This document shows positions 1 through 8,433 of a stretch of 62,121 nt of DNA, piece by piece. Source of the DNA: a bacterium (GTDB lineage Bacteria; Bacteroidota; Bacteroidia; NS11-12g; UBA955); NCBI GenBank assembly GCA_029945665.1, contig JAQSCZ010000001.1, positions 1-62,121 of the forward strand. Reading direction: 5' to 3'. Position 1 is the first letter of the stretch; each line of letters opens with the position of its first letter. A model generated the notes under the pieces. That model was not told the DNA's origin. It made no database searches and saw nothing but the letters and a program-made list of their open reading frames with translations. A program made the position numbers and the translations under genes.

Positions 1-1240
1 GCGTCCATAGTATTTTAACATTCGGTTCGGGTTGACCCAAATTGGTAACCACTGCAGATGAATTGGGCAATTCATTCACCCATCTTAATTGAACAGTATC
101 TCGAGTAGTTTGCTTAGTGGCCAAGCTATCTTTTACATTAAAAACAAGGGTATCCGCCACTTCTTCGCAAGCGTTGTAGGTGTAGTCAAAATCAGGGGTG
201 TAGGCGAATTTGTTCAGGGTTTCAATAACTGAATAGGGATTATATGCAGTGTTATTACGAACCATCGTAGATACTCTAATTCGCTTACCAGAACTATCCT
301 TTTTAAAACTCTGACATTCAACAGCAATAAGTGGATGAATATTTAAAACATCCTGCGTAGGTTTATAATACTTAATTACTCCTGTTTTAGGACTTAGGTA
401 AAATCCTCGTGGAGGTTTGGCAGTGGGATTGGCAGTGCAGGGTGCTCCTGAAGGACAATATGATGGATAATAGTAAGATAAAGACAAAATACCATTTAGA
501 TTATAAAATGCACCACTAGGATATTTGCGGGGCTGGGTAAGGAGATAGTTTAAACTATCTCCTTCATCGCCTTTTGTATAGCCCATATCTATTTGATGTA
601 TTCCTGCCTGCACTATGTTATCCATTGTGTAGGGCTCAAACATTTTCACCTTTGGTGATGCATCTCCCGCCTTCCATTTAAAACAACGGTTCAATTGTAT
701 ATATCCATATAAGGGATCATCAGTTGATGTTACAATTTCAAAATTCGAACCATAGACATCATGGTTATAAATACCCCAAAAAACAATATCAACATCACAT
801 GCATTCAATTTATCTAATGTGTCTTTTGTAGATTTTGTCCCGAAATCAACAATTCCACTGTACCTGAAAATACTGTAATCATAATTATTGTTACCTGCTC
901 CAGAACCATTATTAAAACAGTCTGCAATACCTAAACATTTATTATAAGGATGGGCGTATATACTATCGCGAAAGGCAAGTATATTAGAAACAGCACGCTT
1001 ATTATTTACAAAAATCCCAAAGTAAGCCGTATCTGGAAAGTGTTTGTCACTAAAAATACCTTGTTTTAAACAATTCCGTCTAGTGTAAAACGTAAACTTA
1101 ACTTTCGAAGAACTTAACCAAACATATTCACTATGATAGGTTGTATTGGTAGTTGGTGCAGCGCTTCCAAAGCTATTTTGAGCGTTTAATGGTATTACCA
1201 AAAACAAAATTGAAATTAACAGTATTGTTAGAAATTTCAT
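1..1240 (-). CDS. Secreted protein, N-terminal part (cut by window edge)
   Basis: An open frame of 413 codons runs without a stop from the ATG at 1240 to the left edge of the window, so the C-terminus is missing. It starts with a clear signal peptide (about residues 1-21, MKFLTILLISILFLVIPLNA then Q), so the product is exported. The body is rich in Asn, Tyr, Thr and Ser and contains paired cysteines. Around residues 270-330 there is a stretch of the kind seen in large Bacteroidota adhesin or gliding-motility-associated proteins (GFYLSPKTG, then HPLIAVECQ, then RIRVSTMVRN). By analogy the missing end may carry a PKD array or a T9SS sorting tail, but that is inference. The next gene to the right (1323-2861) is also secreted and on the same strand. 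No specific function can be assigned. Confidence 0.75.
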   Translation of the reverse strand, partial: MKFLTILLISILFLVIPLNAQNSFGSAAPTTNTTYHSEYVWLSSSKVKFTFYTRRNCLKQGIFSDKHFPDTAYFGIFVNNKRAVSNILAFRDSIYAHPYNKCLGIADCFNNGSGAGNNNYDYSIFRYSGIVDFGTKSTKDTLDKLNACDVDIVFWGIYNHDVYGSNFEIVTSTDDPLYGYIQLNRCFKWKAGDASPKVKMFEPYTMDNIVQAGIHQIDMGYTKGDEGDSLNYLLTQPRKYPSGAFYNLNGILSLSYYYPSYCPSGAPCTANPTAKPPRGFYLSPKTGVIKYYKPTQDVLNIHPLIAVECQSFKKDSSGKRIRVSTMVRNNTAYNPYSVIETLNKFAYTPDFDYTYNACEEVADTLVFNVKDSLATKQTTRDTVQLRWVNELPNSSAVVTNLGQPEPNVKILWT

Positions 1241-1322
1241 AATAATAAATATGAAGAAAAAATAAATTAGTAAAACAAACTACTAAAACGAATGTACAAA
1301 ATAAATTACAATTAATACTACA

Positions 1323-2861
1323 TTAAGGTCTGCAAGATTCATCATTGCATGTTACCATTGTTTTTTGTATAAACATTGTGTGTGTATCATATAATATGGG
1401 CAAATAATGGGTTTCAACAGTAATATCTTTTTTATCATAATAAACTAAATTTCTATCTGCTGGATAACACTCACCTGTACCCTCTGAAGTTATTAGCTGA
1501 AGATCATATTCAATGGGGCCACCTGATTGGTCATTATAACTTATCATCCCCCATTGTAAATTGCCATTTATATCATAATACTTTAATCCCATCTCAGGTA
1601 CATAAATTGAAGGGAAATGTGCTGTATAAACTGCAGAAACAATATTATCCCACGCATTCAAAAATCCCGGATCCAGACTTGGATAACCATCGGTTCTATT
1701 GATATTGGTATGATTAATTGTAAAACTTACTTGACTGGCATCAATTTTATTGAGTACAGCATGAAAAGGAATCATAATGTTATCAGATGTCACTGTAGGT
1801 GGGCTACTCATAACGTAAGCCCTAATGTGGCCAAAAACCATTAATTTATCATCATTTAATTCAATTTTATAAGGAACTACAAAATGAGGGTAAGGAAAAC
1901 CAGTAAATCCTCCTTCAAAAAGCTTTTGATAAATTACATTTCCCGTTCCAACATCTATTTTACCAATTACACCTTGCTGATCTGTATTTTTTACATCCCA
2001 CTTGCCAATATAATAAATAGAATGGTCCGTTGCATCATAGACAGCATCCAGGGCGTTTCCCAATCTTAGGCTTGTAGATTTATAGATAAGTCCGCCTGTA
2101 TTGTTGACATATAAATAGAATAGATTTGGCACATTTTGAGTTGCTGATTTAACGAGAGTGTCAGATACAGATCCTGTTATAAAATAATAATCATTATTAC
2201 CTGTTCTAATATTATTTATAACAGTTACATTTTCAGCACATTCAAAAAAATTAATATCTCTAGACGTTCTGCTATTTGTATGAAAGATATTCGTCCAATT
2301 TACTGCAAGTATTGCGCTGAACTTAGCAACAAACCCCCTACGTCCAGTTGATACTCCTTCATGAATATTATCACTCAGAAAACCTACTGCAATACATCCT
2401 CCATCACTGGTAGGTGCCACATCAAGAAATACACCTTTGGTGTTTCCCATATTATGCATGGTTACATTACCCAACTCATCAATTTGCATTACAAATGGAT
2501 AAAAACCGCCACCATCGCCCCAATAACCGCTTATCCAATATCCATTCCCTGTATTGTTATTTATAATTTTTGTGGCATTTAAAGAATGTTGTGGAACCTC
2601 CATGTAGGAGAAACTCCAAACGGTATTTAAAGCATTGTCCGTTTTAATTATATGAATACCATCATCACCAAATGCATTTTTAGTAGTACCCGCATATAAA
2701 AATCCATTATTCAAGTTGTTACGGCACATGCTGTATTGCTTAAACTCATTGACCCCTCCCCCAGCAGCTTTTGATTTAAATACTTCGGTAGCATTGGCAT
2801 TAAAAAAAGTGCTAGTTAAAATAAGCAGCACCATCACGATTTTGTTTTGATTCTTGTTCAT
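1323..2861 (-). CDS. Secreted propeller-like protein of unknown function
   Basis: A 512-residue protein with an N-terminal signal peptide (hydrophobic stretch about residues 9-24, ending near NANA). Blade-like phrases such as SDGGCIAVGFLSDN, YDATDHSIYYIGKWD and LNDDKLMVFGHI recur, suggesting a beta-propeller of the kind seen in Bacteroidota secreted proteins. It ends in CNDESCRP with no recognisable T9SS type A tail, so the surface-export route is unclear; it may be periplasmic or use another signal. It lies 82 bp downstream of the start of the truncated secreted gene on the same strand and could be co-transcribed with it. I do not recognise a characterised homologue. Confidence 0.75.
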   Translation of the reverse strand: MNKNQNKIVMVLLILTSTFFNANATEVFKSKAAGGGVNEFKQYSMCRNNLNNGFLYAGTTKNAFGDDGIHIIKTDNALNTVWSFSYMEVPQHSLNATKIINNNTGNGYWISGYWGDGGGFYPFVMQIDELGNVTMHNMGNTKGVFLDVAPTSDGGCIAVGFLSDNIHEGVSTGRRGFVAKFSAILAVNWTNIFHTNSRTSRDINFFECAENVTVINNIRTGNNDYYFITGSVSDTLVKSATQNVPNLFYLYVNNTGGLIYKSTSLRLGNALDAVYDATDHSIYYIGKWDVKNTDQQGVIGKIDVGTGNVIYQKLFEGGFTGFPYPHFVVPYKIELNDDKLMVFGHIRAYVMSSPPTVTSDNIMIPFHAVLNKIDASQVSFTINHTNINRTDGYPSLDPGFLNAWDNIVSAVYTAHFPSIYVPEMGLKYYDINGNLQWGMISYNDQSGGPIEYDLQLITSEGTGECYPADRNLVYYDKKDITVETHYLPILYDTHTMFIQKTMVTCNDESCRP

Positions 2862-3224
2862 ATTTATTTTATTATAAGTTGTAAATACTTTTAATAATTT
2901 TAATGAAACAAAGTGCTGCGGTTTTGTTTTGGTAAAATTATGAAATAACCAATCTGAAATTCAACAGTTTGATTGTTATTCTGAAACAAAGTAAAAAAAA
3001 AAAACGATAAATGCAAACAAGGCTCTAAAAATTTCGCCATTACACGTTTATATTGCTAATAATCAATGAAATAAAATTATAAGGCAACTAAAACCCTAGC
3101 AATTTCGTTGAATGCACTTATTTTCAACTACATAAGCGTGCAGCTCCAAAATGAGCGTTCGAAATAGGATTCTAAAAAAACATTTTTTTTATTCCAATTG
3201 ATAAACTGAAATACAATAACTTCG
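2862..3224. other. AT-rich intergenic stretch, nothing recognised
   Basis: This 363-bp gap separates the start of the secreted protein gene (2861) from the stop of the YfiT-like gene (3225). It contains only short A and T runs. I found no convincing ORF, tRNA or strong hairpin. It must hold the promoter of the secreted protein gene, but no exact TAnnTTTG box is visible. Confidence 0.5.
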
Positions 3225-3764
3225 CTATCTATTATTCTCCATAAACATCTCCACTTGCCTTAAATGGTGATAACCATGCCAGGCGTACAAACCCACAACA
3301 TGCGCCAAGGTAAAGGTTTTGTTGTATTCAGGATGAATGTAGGTGCGATCGAAATCTGCTGTCTGCATACTGCGCAATAAGATGACCAAACGCTTATGTA
3401 AAGGTTTAATGATATCAACAGACAAAGTAATATCAGCTAATTCGCTGTCGGCTGTTTCGGCCCATGCATTTTGTATGTATGGCTTTATAACTGGCGAATC
3501 TTCTGTTAAACTCAATTTAAAACGGCTAAAGGCCTGCATGTGGCTATCGGCTATGTGATGAATGACTTGCTTTAATTTCCAACCACCTGTTCGGTAAGGC
3601 AGATTTTGCCACTCAGGTTTCATTGCACTTACAACGCGTTCCAAATCACTGGGAAATTTTTCAAGGCGATTGATTGCCTCTTGTAAAAAGGCTATCGTGA
3701 AAACCTCGGGCGCTTGATAAGGACCATCGGCCTGCGCAATTTCGACTTCCGTATATTTTGACAT
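3225..3764 (-). CDS. YfiT/DinB-family putative metal-dependent hydrolase (bacillithiol transferase fold)
   Basis: A 179-residue protein of normal length for the YfiT branch of the DinB superfamily, which are four-helix-bundle metal enzymes related to bacillithiol transferases. The three-histidine metal site is visible: VIHHIADSH at residues 67-75 and WHGYHHLRQ at 162-170. The conserved opening GPY.AP....... lies at residues 14-19. The protein is predicted to be cytoplasmic, with no signal peptide. It is followed 33 bp downstream in genome coordinates by the nucleotidyltransferase gene on the same strand (that gene is transcribed first). The substrate is unknown; members may conjugate or hydrolyse low-molecular-weight thiols, but bacillithiol use in this organism is not shown by anything in the window. 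Confidence 0.85.
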   Translation of the reverse strand: MSKYTEVEIAQADGPYQAPEVFTIAFLQEAINRLEKFPSDLERVVSAMKPEWQNLPYRTGGWKLKQVIHHIADSHMQAFSRFKLSLTEDSPVIKPYIQNAWAETADSELADITLSVDIIKPLHKRLVILLRSMQTADFDRTYIHPEYNKTFTLAHVVGLYAWHGYHHLRQVEMFMENNR

Positions 3765-3797
3765 ATTATTTGAAAATTATTTGAAAAATGATTGTCG

Positions 3798-4790
3798 TTA
3801 ATTAAAATTAATTTCGGCACTGTCTCCTAAATTCAAACTGTGCACTGTACCCTGTAAAAAGGCATCATTGCCGATTAAAGAGTTACTTAAAACGGAATTG
3901 TATAATTCAGCAAAAGGACCAATGATAGATTCCTTAATGATAGAGGATTCAACCAAGGCATTTTCACCGATACTCACATTTGGCCCTATGATACTGTTCT
4001 TTACTTTGCTGCCTATACCAATAAATACTGGGGGAATAATGATGCTATTCTCTACCAAATCGGGATTCACTGTTTGAAAATTACCGCGTTTCAAAAGCAG
4101 TTCATTCGTTTGCAATAAAATTTCTTTCTTACCACAATCAAACCAAGAATCGACGCTTATGGCTTCAAATACAGTGCCTTTGGTTATCATGCACATTAAG
4201 GCATCCGTTAGGTGAAACTCCCCTTGTGTTTTTAAATTGTTCTCAATGTTATTGATGATACAATCCATCATCAATTTCGTTTCAATAATTTTATAGATAC
4301 CCACCAGTGCTAAGTTCGATTTTGGTATTGCGGGCTTCTCCACCAATCTTACAATTTGACCTTCGGCATTCAATTCTGCCACACCAAACTGCCTTGGATC
4401 ATCAACCTTCTTAACACCTAATAATGAAACTGGTGAATGTATAATTTGATCCCAGTTAACCTCACAAATAGTATCTCCAAAAATAATGAGTACCGGCTCG
4501 TTAGCAATAGCTTCTTTAGCTAACCAGATGGCATGCCCAGTGCCTTTGCCTGTGGTTTGTATGATAAATTGTGCATTTATTTCAGAATAATTTCGGTTAA
4601 TATATTCTACAATTTTATCGCCAAGGTAGCCGATTATAAATACAAATTCTGTAATTCCATTAATAACCAATTGATCGACAATATGGGCCAATATAGGCTT
4701 ACCGGCTACTGGAATTAATGACTTAGGCTGCGTGTGTGTATGTGGTCGTAATCTAGTGCCAATGCCGGCTACGGGTATAATTGCTTTCAT
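3798..4790 (-). CDS. Sugar-phosphate nucleotidyltransferase with left-handed beta-helix tail
   Basis: The N-terminal half is a nucleotidyltransferase with the signature GIGTRLRPHTHTQPKSLIPVAG near residues 10-30 and a metal-binding FGDT-type Asp. The C-terminal third carries hexapeptide-like repeats (IGIGSKVKNSIIGPNVSIGENALV) typical of a left-handed beta-helix. The architecture matches RmlA/GlmU-like sugar-1-phosphate NDP-transferases, which supply activated sugars for surface polysaccharide. The base and sugar cannot be told from sequence. I place the start at 4790 (MKAIIPVAG) rather than the upstream ATG at 4814: the latter lies inside the likely -7 box TATTTTTG (4812-4819 on this strand), and all family members begin at the beta-strand before GxGTR. 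The divergent ABC exporter starts 170 bp away. Confidence 0.9.
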   Translation of the reverse strand: MKAIIPVAGIGTRLRPHTHTQPKSLIPVAGKPILAHIVDQLVINGITEFVFIIGYLGDKIVEYINRNYSEINAQFIIQTTGKGTGHAIWLAKEAIANEPVLIIFGDTICEVNWDQIIHSPVSLLGVKKVDDPRQFGVAELNAEGQIVRLVEKPAIPKSNLALVGIYKIIETKLMMDCIINNIENNLKTQGEFHLTDALMCMITKGTVFEAISVDSWFDCGKKEILLQTNELLLKRGNFQTVNPDLVENSIIIPPVFIGIGSKVKNSIIGPNVSIGENALVESSIIKESIIGPFAELYNSVLSNSLIGNDAFLQGTVHSLNLGDSAEINFN

Positions 4791-4811
4791 GATGGATAGG
4801 CTGTATAGTTT

Positions 4812-4819
4812 CAAAAATA
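4812..4819 (-). promoter_or_regulatory. Bacteroidota -7 box for the nucleotidyltransferase gene
   Basis: The minus strand reads TATTTTTG, an exact TAnnTTTG match, 21 nt before the ATG at 4790. It overlaps the alternative upstream ATG and so decides the start. Confidence 0.5.
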
Positions 4820-4960
4820 AATATTCGGTTTGACAAATGTGGTATTTTAATGTTATTTTTTATTAAAAAAAAGTCCTTACTTGTCGGTAATTTGTTTTTA
4901 ATCATCGAATAGTCACCAAACATCCCTAAGATTAATTTTCTTTGCATCTAAATAACGTAC

Positions 4961-5875
4961 ATGCAAAATACTTTACTTCAAATAAATAATGTATCCAAGT
5001 TTTACAAAGACAAGGTGGCATTAAAAGATGTTTCTATTGCCGTTCCAAAAGGTCATATTTACGGACTATTAGGACCCAATGGCGCTGGTAAAACCACCCT
5101 TATTCGCATTATCAATCAGATAACCGAAGCCGATGAAGGCAGTGTCATGTTAAATGGCGAACCCTTGAATCAGACCCACATACGCAACATTGGTTATTTG
5201 CCCGAGGAAAGAGGTTTATACAAAAAAATAAAAGTCATCCGCCAACTCGAATATTTTGCGCAACTGCGCGGTATGACTAGCAAAGAAGCTACTCAAAAAG
5301 CAACAGAATGGTTAAAGGCCATGGAACTTTATGATGTTCGCAACAAAAAAATTGAAGAATTGAGTAAAGGCATGCAACAAAAAATTCAATTTATTGTGTC
5401 TGTTATTCACTCGCCTTCCTTGCTTATTTTAGATGAGCCTTTTAGTGGCTTCGACCCGGTAAATGCCGAATTATTGACTCAAAAAATATTGGAGTTGAAA
5501 GCAGCAGGCACCACTATTTTATACTCTACGCATCGCATGGAGAGTGTCGAAAAACTTTGCGATTCAATGGCACTTATTCATCAGGCAGAAAAAATACTGG
5601 ATGGCACAGTGGCCGAAATAAAAAATAAATTCAAGTCGGATTTATTTGAAATCGTAACAAGCGGAAACTATGCCCCTAGCATTGGGGCCATAGAAATTAT
5701 GCAACAATCAACAACAGATGCAGGCCATCCAAGTTTGCTTTTAAAACTCAATGGTGTAAGCAATAACGCGTGCTTAAAAGATGTCATGAATCAAACAGAA
5801 TTGATTCATTTCAGTCAGAAAATTCCAAGTATCAACGATATCTTTATTCAATTGGTAACCCCTCACAACAACTAA
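4961..5875 (+). CDS. ABC transporter ATP-binding protein, NatA-like
   Basis: A 304-residue ABC ATPase. Walker A GPNGAGKTT is at residues 38-46, the signature LSKGMQQK at 134-141, Walker B LLILDEP at 154-160 and the switch His in STHRME at 191. A C-terminal extension of about 90 residues after the ATPase core is typical of NatA/CcmA-type exporters. It pairs with the permease gene that starts 9 bp downstream, so the two form one export system. NatA homologues drive Na+ or drug efflux, but the substrate here is not known. No exact -7 box was found upstream. Confidence 0.92.
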   Translation: MQNTLLQINNVSKFYKDKVALKDVSIAVPKGHIYGLLGPNGAGKTTLIRIINQITEADEGSVMLNGEPLNQTHIRNIGYLPEERGLYKKIKVIRQLEYFAQLRGMTSKEATQKATEWLKAMELYDVRNKKIEELSKGMQQKIQFIVSVIHSPSLLILDEPFSGFDPVNAELLTQKILELKAAGTTILYSTHRMESVEKLCDSMALIHQAEKILDGTVAEIKNKFKSDLFEIVTSGNYAPSIGAIEIMQQSTTDAGHPSLLLKLNGVSNNACLKDVMNQTELIHFSQKIPSINDIFIQLVTPHNN

Positions 5876-5884
5876 TTACAGCAC

Positions 5885-7168
5885 ATGCACAATATTTTAC
5901 TCATTTTAAAACACGAATACATCACCAGGGTTAGCAAAAAATCATTCATCATCATGACCCTTTTAGGACCGCTCCTCATTGGTGCATTTTATGGTTCTAT
6001 TGTTGCTATTTCTATTAGCCAATTTAGCAAAGACAGTGCCACTAAAATGGCCATTTACGACCCTAACAACGCCTTAAAAAACGAGGATCTGTCGAATAAA
6101 TCCTATCAATTTGGGTATGTAAAAAATGCCGAAGCAGCCAAAGACTCTATTCGCTCAGAAGCCATTTATGGCATGCTGGTGATTCATAATTCCAAAGGCG
6201 ACAGTATGGAATTATTAACTAAAAAAAATATCTCTATCAGTGCCCGTCAGGAATTAAAAGAATTGGTGGCAGATAAATTATTTAATCTCAATTTAAAAGC
6301 CAATGGTTTGACAAAAAATAAAATTGATAGTTTAAAAATGGACATCCATTTATCCGACCATTCCCTCTCTGGTGGAAGCAATGGCACGGAGATAAAATCG
6401 GGCGTGGGCTATGTCGGCGCTATGGTTATTTACATGTTTATTTTCTTGTATGGAGTGATGATTATGCGCGGTGTAACAGAGGAAAAGAACAACCGAATTG
6501 TCGAAATTATTGTTTCAGCAGTGAAGCCTTTTCAACTTATGATGGGTAAAATATTAGGTGTGGCCATGGTAGGATTAACCCAATTTATAGCTTGGATTAC
6601 ACTTTCAGGCTTATTATTATTGGTATTAAGTATAGCATTTGGTGCCCAGCAAGTCGATACCGCCCAAATAGCGAATATTGGCAAACAAATGCCTAGCAAT
6701 GCCGCACAAATTTCTGGAGAAATTTTCCAACAATTTCAAACTTTAAATTTACCTAAAATACTCATAGGTTTTGTCGTGTTTTTCTTTGGCGGTTTCTTAT
6801 TATACAGTGCCTTATTTGCAGCTATTGGCAGCGCCGTAGACAGCGATACAGAAACCCAACAATTCATGTTTCCTGTTTCTATGCCCTTGGTATTTGGTTT
6901 GGTAATCGCACAAATTGCAGTAATTAACGACCCTTACAGCACATTGGCCTATTGGTGCAGCATGGTGCCGTTTACTTCACCGGTTGTGATGATGGTGCGC
7001 CTGCCATTTGACATTTCGTGGACAGAGATACTTATCTCGGCTGTCATTCTATTTGGCACTTTTGTGTTGGTGGTTTGGATGGCCGGTAAAATATATAGAA
7101 TAGGTATTTTAAGTTATGGTCAAAAAGCCAGCTACAAACAAATGTTTAAATGGCTGATGACGAAATAA
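5885..7168 (+). CDS. ABC-2 type permease, NatB-like
   Basis: A 427-residue inner-membrane protein. One transmembrane helix lies near residues 20-45, followed by a large extracytoplasmic loop (about 46-175), then a cluster of five or more helices to the C-terminus. The motif RGVTEEKNNRIVEIIVSAVKP at about residues 196-216 is the hallmark of the NatB/ABC-2 export family. It is co-transcribed with the NatA-like ATPase. The stop codon at 7166-7168 lies only 3 bp from a 9-bp direct repeat that bounds the putative mobile element, so the element appears to have landed just behind this operon and may now influence its 3' end. Confidence 0.92.
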   Translation: MHNILLILKHEYITRVSKKSFIIMTLLGPLLIGAFYGSIVAISISQFSKDSATKMAIYDPNNALKNEDLSNKSYQFGYVKNAEAAKDSIRSEAIYGMLVIHNSKGDSMELLTKKNISISARQELKELVADKLFNLNLKANGLTKNKIDSLKMDIHLSDHSLSGGSNGTEIKSGVGYVGAMVIYMFIFLYGVMIMRGVTEEKNNRIVEIIVSAVKPFQLMMGKILGVAMVGLTQFIAWITLSGLLLLVLSIAFGAQQVDTAQIANIGKQMPSNAAQISGEIFQQFQTLNLPKILIGFVVFFFGGFLLYSALFAAIGSAVDSDTETQQFMFPVSMPLVFGLVIAQIAVINDPYSTLAYWCSMVPFTSPVVMMVRLPFDISWTEILISAVILFGTFVLVVWMAGKIYRIGILSYGQKASYKQMFKWLMTK

Positions 7169-7300
7169 AAGTTAAACTTAACGTGAGTTCGGGCTAAGTT
7201 AATCAATTAAATATTATGTCTAAAATATTTTAACCATAACCTTTTTCCTCTCCTTTAACTTCGTTGCGACTTCGTGGTTTGTGTGGGCAAAAAGGAGACA

Positions 7301-7423
7301 AACTTAGCCGAAGGCGTTCTCATGAGCTTGCGAATAAAAGCCCACCACGCATAGAAAATTTCAATTGGTCTTCACGAGCAGGCGCGCCCTTCATCACTGG
7401 CCAATTAAAATTTTTATGCATGA
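7301..7423. repeat. Internal repeat A, copy 1
   Basis: Begins AACTTAGCCGAAGGCG, runs through CTCATGAGCTTGCGAATAAAA and CACCACGCATAGAAAATTTC, and ends near CCAATTAAAATTTTTA. Nearly identical sequence recurs at 7494 and 7798. Confidence 0.85.
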
Positions 7424-7493
7424 CTGCCCCCCAGCAAATTCTGTTCTATAATAAATTTTCTCCTACTTTTTTGTTTGGACAAAAAAGTAGCAA

Positions 7494-7616
7494 AACTTAG
7501 CCGAAGGCGTTCTCATGAGCTTGCGAATAAAAACCACCACGCATAGAAAATTTCAATTGGTCTTCACGCACAGGCTCGCCCTTCATCCCTGACCAATTAA
7601 AATTTTTACGCATGCG
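7494..7616. repeat. Internal repeat A, copy 2
   Basis: Second copy of the 120-bp unit, with a handful of substitutions and a 1-bp change in the spacing after CGAATAAAA. It is followed directly by repeat B copy 1. Confidence 0.85.
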
Positions 7617-7617
7617 T

Positions 7618-7700
7618 GGACCCAGCCCGCACTTTCGTCCTAAAATGCTGATTTTAATTTACAATTTCTCTCTTCGATTACCTCTTTTTAAACTTTTACG
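7618..7700. repeat. Internal repeat B, copy 1
   Basis: Begins GGACCCAGCCCGCA and continues through TCCTAAAATGCTGATTTTA and TTCGATTACCTCTTTT. It matches 8062-8150 with scattered changes. A shorter relative follows copy 3 of repeat A near 7935. Confidence 0.75.
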
Positions 7701-7797
7701 CATGATTAGAATCCAGTATATTCGCTTCGATAATATGATTTTTATTACTTTTAGCTGCGCTGCGACTTCGTGGTTTTTGAGGATAAAAAATTGACAA

Positions 7798-7933
7798 AAC
7801 TTAGCCAAAGGTGTTCTCATGAGCTTGCGAATAAAAGCCCACCACGCATAGAAAATTTCAACTGGTCTTCTCGCGCAGGCCCGCCCTTTATCACTGGCCA
7901 ATTAAAATTTTTACGTCCCGATAGAAATCGGGA
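7798..7933. repeat. Internal repeat A, copy 3, ending in a perfect hairpin
   Basis: Third copy of the 120-bp unit. It ends in TCCCGAT-AGAA-ATCGGGA (7916-7933), an inverted repeat with 7-bp perfect arms and a 4-nt loop. The upstream neighbourhood (CTGCGACTTCGTGGTTT at about 7760) also repeats the area before copy 1 (7265). Confidence 0.85.
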
Positions 7934-8013
7934 TGGACCCAACGCGCAAATCCTGCCTTCGATAAAAGTTGTACAATTTTAATAGGTAGTGGTTTTTGTT
8001 AATTCGCACAAAT

Positions 8014-8150
8014 CTTCATCCCTGACCAATTGAAATTTTTACGTCCCGATAGAAATCAGGATGGACCCAGCCCGCAGAGTAGTCCTAGAATGCTAATTTT
8101 ATTTACAATTTATTTACTTCGATTACCTCTTTTCAAATCATTTATAAAAG
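8014..8150. repeat. Partial repeat A copy 4 plus repeat B copy 2
   Basis: Only the last third of unit A remains (CTTCATCCCTGACCAATTGA to 8061), including the hairpin at 8044-8061, here with one mismatched arm base. Repeat B copy 2 follows directly (8062-8150). Confidence 0.75.
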
Positions 8151-8227
8151 ATTGTATCAAAATAACTACAATACTTAATTTAATTGAATATACCTCCTTA
8201 ACCCGAACTCACATTAAACTTATTGTC

Positions 8228-8235
8228 TATTTTTG
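8228..8235 (+). promoter_or_regulatory. -7 box for the small lipoprotein gene
   Basis: TATTTTTG matches TAnnTTTG and ends 4 nt before the ATG at 8240. It sits 6 bp outside the right boundary of the putative element, so any -33 contact would fall inside the element's end. The implied mRNA is almost leaderless. Confidence 0.4.
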
Positions 8236-8239
8236 AAGT

Positions 8240-8428
8240 ATGAAAAAAGTAATTTTCTGTCTTGCAATCACCGCTTTATGTGCTTGTAATCAAAAGGCAA
8301 ACCCAATGGAGCCAATTGCGGGCGACACAACAGAGCAAGCCGAAAACAAGGCCGTAGAAGATGTGCTTAAAAACGATAGTTTAAAGATGATAGAGAAGGA
8401 AAAAGAATTATTGGAAAAATTTAAATAA
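8240..8428 (+). CDS. Small lipoprotein
   Basis: A 62-residue lipoprotein precursor. It has Lys residues at positions 2-3, a hydrophobic core, and a lipobox LCAC whose lipidated Cys is residue 16. The mature part is about 46 residues, highly charged and probably helical (EKEKELLEKFK at the C-terminus). No function is recognised. It converges with the GH3-family gene, leaving only 5 bp between the stops, and its upstream neighbour is the repeat-filled element. Confidence 0.75.
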   Translation: MKKVIFCLAITALCACNQKANPMEPIAGDTTEQAENKAVEDVLKNDSLKMIEKEKELLEKFK

Positions 8429-8433
8429 TCCTT

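Larger units (their letters stand above)
7172..8222. mobile_element. Putative non-autonomous element: 9-bp direct repeats, terminal inverted repeats, internal repeat array, no transposase
   Basis: The 9-mer TTAAACTTA occurs exactly at both edges (7172-7180 and 8214-8222), like a target-site duplication. Just inside are inverted ends: GTGAGTTCGGGCTAAG at 7183-7198, and the reverse complement of 8197-8212, GTGAGTTCGGGTTAAG, with one mismatch. The interior has no credible gene but carries three to four imperfect direct copies of a roughly 120-bp unit plus a second unit present twice. The only frames there are short and arise from the repeats themselves. This is the layout of a MITE-like or decayed insertion element. 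The 9-mer is nearly self-complementary, so part of the match could also be read as extended inverted repeat; an exact direct repeat fits better than an imperfect inverted one. Confidence 0.6.

Noticed and set aside
7301-8064. Repeated units at 7.3-8.1 kb considered as a CRISPR array
   Set aside because: The repeats are about 120 bp, imperfect and irregularly spaced, with no short identical repeats, no regular spacers and no cas genes.
7264-8236. Short frames inside the repeat-filled element considered as genes
   Set aside because: Similar peptides arise from each repeat copy, none has a promoter or known motif, and frames differ between copies.
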